Of a stretch of DNA of 8,732 bases, positions 6,313-8,732 are shown in pieces. Source of the DNA: Actinomycetota bacterium. GTDB lineage: Bacteria; Actinomycetota; Thermoleophilia; Solirubrobacterales; Solirubrobacteraceae. The stretch is from assembly GCA_019348575.1 (NCBI GenBank), contig JAHWJE010000039.1, positions 1 through 8,732 on the forward strand, in the 5' to 3' direction. Under the pieces are notes generated by a model. That model searched no databases, was not told where the DNA came from, and saw only the letters and a program-made list of their open reading frames with translations. Numbering within the stretch: the first letter of the stretch is position 1; each line of letters begins with the position of its first letter. The translations under genes and the position numbers were made by a program.

Positions 6313-7317
6313 ATGCGGATCTGGATCGACCTCACAGCTCCTGCGCACCCGGTCGTCTTCCGGCCGCTGCTCGCGCGCCTGCACGCGCGCGGCCACGAGG
6401 TGCTGGTGACGGCGCGCGACTACGCGCAGACGCTCGACCTGTGCCGGCTGCACGGCATCGACGCGACCGTCGTCGGGGTGCACGGCGGCGCCTCGATGGC
6501 GAGCAAGGCGGGCAGCCTCGCCGCGCGCACCGCGCGGCTGTTCCGGCGCGTACGGCGGTTCGCGCCGTCGCTCGCGGTCGCGCACGGCTCCAACGACCTC
6601 GCCCTCGTCGCGCGGATGCTGCGCGTCCCGGCCTGCAACACCTTCGACTACGAGTGGGCGACGCTGCAGCACAACGTCGGCTGCCGGCTGGCGCGCAGCG
6701 TCCTGGTTCCCGAGGCGATCCCGCTGGAGCGGCTCAGCCGCTACGGCGTCACGGCCGAGCGGCTGCGCCACTATCCGGGCATCAAGGAGGAGTACTACCT
6801 CGCCGACTTCGAGCCCGACCGCGCGCTGCTCGCGCGCCTCGGCGTCGACGAGCAGCGCACGGTCGTCGTCGTCCGCCCGCCGCCGGACGTCTCGCTCTAC
6901 CACCGGCGCTCCAATCCGCTCTACCTGCAGGTCCTGCAGCACATCGGCCACGACGCGGACGTGCACGCCGTCGTGATCCCGCGCACGCAGGAGCAGCGCA
7001 GCGCCCTGCGCGCGATGAACCTGCCCAGCGTGATCGTGCCGGAGGGCGCGATCGACGCGCAGAGCCTGATCGCGCTGGCCGATCTCGTGATCTCCGCCGG
7101 CGGCACGATGAACCGCGAAGCCGTCGCGCTCGGGACGCCGGTCTACACGACATACGGCGGCCGGCTGGGAGCCGTCGACGAGGCGCTGATCCGCAGCGGC
7201 CGGCTGCGGCCCGCGACCGACGTGCGCGCGATCGAGATCGTCAAGCAGGAGCGCCGCGAGCCGACCGCGCGGCGCGATCCCGACACGCTCGTCGACCTGA
7301 TGCTCGAGGCGGCGTGA
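6313..7317 (+). CDS. DUF354 family GT-B-fold protein, probable glycan biosynthesis enzyme
   Basis: This 334-residue soluble protein belongs to the DUF354 family (Pfam PF04007), which has a GT-B/UDP-GlcNAc 2-epimerase-like fold and no settled reaction. The N-terminal Rossmann half begins MRIWIDLTAPAHP, with LLARLHARGHEVLVTARD as the first helix and strand. NTFDYEWATLQHN and YPGIKEEYY are further family landmarks. In the C-terminal half, the segment SAGGTMNREAVALGTPVY (from about residue 262) resembles the nucleotide-sugar binding loop of GT-B glycosyltransferases. No signal peptide or membrane helix is present, so it should act in the cytosol. It is the first gene of an operon: the sugar transferase start codon overlaps its stop as GTGA. 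That context suggests modification or transfer of a nucleotide-activated or lipid-linked sugar. Family assignment is confident; the reaction is not known. Confidence 0.82.
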   Translation: MRIWIDLTAPAHPVVFRPLLARLHARGHEVLVTARDYAQTLDLCRLHGIDATVVGVHGGASMASKAGSLAARTARLFRRVRRFAPSLAVAHGSNDLALVARMLRVPACNTFDYEWATLQHNVGCRLARSVLVPEAIPLERLSRYGVTAERLRHYPGIKEEYYLADFEPDRALLARLGVDEQRTVVVVRPPPDVSLYHRRSNPLYLQVLQHIGHDADVHAVVIPRTQEQRSALRAMNLPSVIVPEGAIDAQSLIALADLVISAGGTMNREAVALGTPVYTTYGGRLGAVDEALIRSGRLRPATDVRAIEIVKQERREPTARRDPDTLVDLMLEAA

Positions 7318-8066
7318 GAACGCGGCTGCTGCGCACGCTGCCCGAGCCGCAGGCGCGGGACGAGCGGCGGCGCTCGGCCGAGCTCGAGTTCGGTCAGGAC
7401 CTCGCCGCCCGCTACGCGACGCTCGGCGACCGGGCGCTGCGCCCGCGGCCCGTCGACGGCGTGCTGCGCGCGCTGGACATCGTCCTCGCGTCGGTCCTGC
7501 TGGCGCTCACGTCGCCGGTCCTGGCCCTGGCGGCGCTCGCGATCAAGCTCACCTCGGGCTCCCCCGTCCTGTACCGCGGCGCCCGCGTCGGGCGCGCCGG
7601 GCACACGTTCACGATGTACAAGCTGCGCACGCTGCGCCCGGACGCCGAGCAGCGGCTGCGCGGCCTGCAGGACCGCGAGCTCGACCTGCTGACGGAGGGC
7701 GAGCACACGCGCGTCGGGCGCCTGCTGCGCGCGACGCAGCTCGACGAGCTGCCACAGCTCGTCAACGTGCTGCGCGGCGACATGTCGATCGTCGGCCCGC
7801 GCCCGATCCGGCCGGTGTTCTTCGAGGAGCTCGTGGTCGACATCCCGCAGTACTGGCAGCGCCTCGTCGTGCGGCCCGGGCTGACGGGGTTCGCGCAGCT
7901 GCGCATGCGCCGCGACACGACCTGGGCCGAGAAGCTCGCCCACGACCTCGAGTACCTCGCCGACCGCTCGGTGCGGCTGTACGCGCGCATCGTGCTGGCG
8001 ACCGCGGCACGGCTGCTGGGCAGGATGCGCGGCGAGGTCGGCCGCGCCGCGCGCCGGGAGGACTGA
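7314..8066 (+). CDS. Monotopic sugar transferase (polyprenyl-phosphate glycosyl-1-phosphate transferase, PglC/WcaJ type)
   Basis: This 250-residue enzyme moves a hexose- or bacillosamine-type sugar-1-phosphate from a UDP-sugar onto polyprenyl phosphate, starting exopolysaccharide or glycoprotein glycan assembly. A hydrophobic re-entrant helix covers about residues 50-75. Family motifs follow: RVGRAGHTFTMYKLRTL (from 91), the core DELPQLVNVLRGDMSIVGPRP (from 144) with the catalytic Asp-Glu pair at 144-145, and RPGLTGFAQL. Length matches the minimal PglC-like class without the four N-terminal helices of WcaJ/WbaP, but there is an unusual charged N-terminal extension of about 45 residues before the helix. 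The start GTG at 7314 overlaps the DUF354 stop (GTGA), implying translational coupling; no other start fits. asnB follows after two bases. Catalysis at the Asp-Glu dyad is established for the family. Confidence 0.88.
   Translation: MRTRLLRTLPEPQARDERRRSAELEFGQDLAARYATLGDRALRPRPVDGVLRALDIVLASVLLALTSPVLALAALAIKLTSGSPVLYRGARVGRAGHTFTMYKLRTLRPDAEQRLRGLQDRELDLLTEGEHTRVGRLLRATQLDELPQLVNVLRGDMSIVGPRPIRPVFFEELVVDIPQYWQRLVVRPGLTGFAQLRMRRDTTWAEKLAHDLEYLADRSVRLYARIVLATAARLLGRMRGEVGRAARRED
8056..8062 (+). promoter_or_regulatory. Ribosome binding site of asnB inside the end of the sugar transferase gene
   Basis: GGGAGGA lies 6 nt before the GTG at 8069. Together with the Cys as second residue it fixes the asnB start. 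Confidence 0.6.
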
Positions 8067-8068
8067 CC

Positions 8069-8355
8069 GTGTGCGGGATCTGCGGGCTCGCCGCGCTCGA
8101 CGGCGGGGCGGTCGACGCGGCGCCGCTGGCGGCGATGAGCGCAGCGCTCGTGCATCGCGGGCCCGACGACGCCGGCGCGCTGGTCGACGGGCCCGTCGCC
8201 CTCGCGGCGCGGCGGCTGGCGATCATCGACCTCGCCGGCGGCCATCAGCCGATCGCATCCGAGGACGGCCTCGTGCACGCCGTGCAGAACGGCGAGATCC
8301 TCAACCACGCCGCGCTGCGGCGCGACCTCGAGCGCGACGGGCACCGCCTGAGGTT
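8069..8355 (+). CDS. asnB: Asparagine synthase (glutamine-hydrolysing), N-terminal fragment
   Basis: About 95 codons of the class II glutamine amidotransferase domain are present. After the initiator (GTG), Cys2 is the nucleophile that releases ammonia from glutamine. HRGPDD (29-34), Arg49 in RRLAIIDL, and Asn74-Gly75-Glu76 fall at the same positions as the glutamine-binding residues of E. coli AsnB. The next landmark, Asp98, is missing, because coding similarity stops after GHRLR (codon 95) and a minus-strand foreign segment begins. The C-terminal ATP-dependent synthetase domain is therefore absent here. In surface-polysaccharide clusters AsnB homologues commonly amidate sugar carboxylates or act on lipid-linked intermediates, which fits this operon better than housekeeping asparagine synthesis. 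It lies two bases after the sugar transferase stop, with a good ribosome binding site. The natural gene is probably intact in the source genome. Confidence 0.85.
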
Positions 8356-8370
8356 CGGCCCGGTCAGGGT
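8350..8370. other. Junction between asnB and an unrelated minus-strand gene fragment
   Basis: AsnB similarity ends at codon 95 (about 8353), while minus-strand membrane-protein coding is recognisable down to about 8370. There is no intergenic sequence between the two truncated genes, which face each other. The TGA at 8366-8364 that ends the minus frame lies in the junction itself and is probably not a natural stop. This is the second inverted mid-gene switch in the window. Confidence 0.6.
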
Positions 8371-8732
8371 GAGGTGGCGACCGCCGCGGCGAGGACGCCG
8401 ACAAGGGAAAGCACCACGAAGGCCGGCGTCCACAGGAACCAGAGTCGCGGTGCCAGCCGGGTGAAGAGCCGGTCGGGGTCGAACAAGCTCTTGCGCCAGA
8501 AGAGCAGGCTCTGGCGCTGCGGCAAGGGCGCGGGTTCCGCGGGCGCCTGTTGACAGGCGGGGGCGGGTGGAGGCGCGGGGGGCGGCACGTCGGCCGGCGC
8601 CTTCGTGGTCGTGGTCCGGGTGTCCGTGGCCGGCTGCACCAGACTGTGCTTTCGCGCCAGCTCGATGAACGCGAGCAGGTCCGCACCCGACAGCGGCTGG
8701 CCGAACTGGTCCTGGAAGGCTGTGCAGATGGC
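8364..8732 (-). CDS. PqqD-like/M50 peptidase-type membrane protein, internal fragment
   Basis: The frame is open from the right edge to a TGA at 8364-8366, giving 122 codons of a larger protein. The first ~30 residues (AICTAFQDQFGQPLSGADLL and on) look like the winged-helix PqqD-type segment. A linker rich in Pro and Ala follows, then FWRKSLFDPDRLFTRLAPRL and one membrane helix (FLWTPAFVVLSLVGVLAAA). I associate this order with large membrane proteins having an N-terminal PqqD-like domain, an M50 site-2 protease core and sometimes a HlyD-like part, found in Planctomycetes and Proteobacteria. The HExxH motif would lie beyond the break and is not seen, so peptidase activity is unproven. An internal GTG at 8639 is not the start, because similarity continues upstream of it. 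Use of AAG, CTT, TTG and other less extreme codons suggests a different source from the core. Confidence 0.5.
   Translation of the reverse strand, partial: AICTAFQDQFGQPLSGADLLAFIELARKHSLVQPATDTRTTTTKAPADVPPPAPPPAPACQQAPAEPAPLPQRQSLLFWRKSLFDPDRLFTRLAPRLWFLWTPAFVVLSLVGVLAAAVATSP

Noticed and set aside
6202..6966. Minus-strand N-terminal extension of the phosphoglycosyltransferase
   Set aside because: It is antisense to the DUF354 gene and has no membrane or family sequence; the transferase begins at 6201 or 6213.
6441..7313. Plus-strand extension of the sugar transferase frame upstream of 7314
   Set aside because: It lies within DUF354 in another frame; sugar transferase similarity begins after the GTG that overlaps the DUF354 stop.
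8356..8553. Plus-strand continuation of asnB frames past 8355
   Set aside because: There is no amidotransferase or synthetase similarity; it is antisense to the M50/PqqD-type fragment.
1..8732. CRISPR arrays, tRNA or rRNA genes, insertion sequences, phage integrase or attachment sites
   Set aside because: I looked on both strands and saw no repeat-spacer pattern, cloverleaf, transposase motif or terminal repeats. The many short GC repeats are expected from composition.

Overview
This is a very GC-rich window (most third codon positions are G or C) with short intergenic gaps, GTG starts and overlapping stop/start codons. Gene content and codon use fit a high-GC actinobacterium. The CorA, DUF354 and secreted-hydrolase proteins remind me of Thermoleophilia/Solirubrobacterales, but that placement is recall, not a search result.

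The central part, about 545-8350, looks like ordinary collinear chromosome. Reading left to right: a K+/H+ antiporter of the NhaP2/CvrA type and a CorA Mg2+/Co2+ channel, both on minus and 12 bp apart; a perfect 10-bp-stem hairpin; a secreted TIM-barrel glycoside hydrolase on minus; a divergent EthR-like TetR regulator on plus, possibly leaderless; a WecA/TagO-type polytopic phosphoglycosyltransferase on minus, whose stop codon is interleaved with the TetR stop; and then a tight plus-strand operon of a DUF354 GT-B-like protein, a monotopic sugar transferase (PglC/WcaJ type) and an AsnB-type amidotransferase. From 5002 on the theme is lipid-linked glycan or exopolysaccharide synthesis. Two unrelated classes of initiating transferase lie on either side of a roughly 100 bp divergent intergenic region that carries two inverted repeats.

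Both ends of the window are broken in ways that ordinary gene order does not explain. On the left, a GH5 endoglycoceramidase-like fragment on plus switches near 300-335 to the last ~75 codons of an ABC exporter on minus. Near 543-600 that tail is joined in frame to the antiporter, which has lost its own C-terminus. On the right, asnB stops near codon 95, just before its expected glutamine-binding Asp98, and the sequence switches to the opposite strand of an unrelated PqqD-like/M50-type membrane protein fragment. These mid-gene switches, two of them with strand inversion, look most like assembly or amplification chimeras. I therefore treat the terminal segments as probably not contiguous with the core.

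I found no tRNA, rRNA, CRISPR array, insertion sequence or phage gene. I see no clear previously undescribed system. The points most worth checking are the three junctions, the hairpin at 3224-3247, the divergent operator candidates, and the paired phosphoglycosyltransferase/DUF354/AsnB locus.
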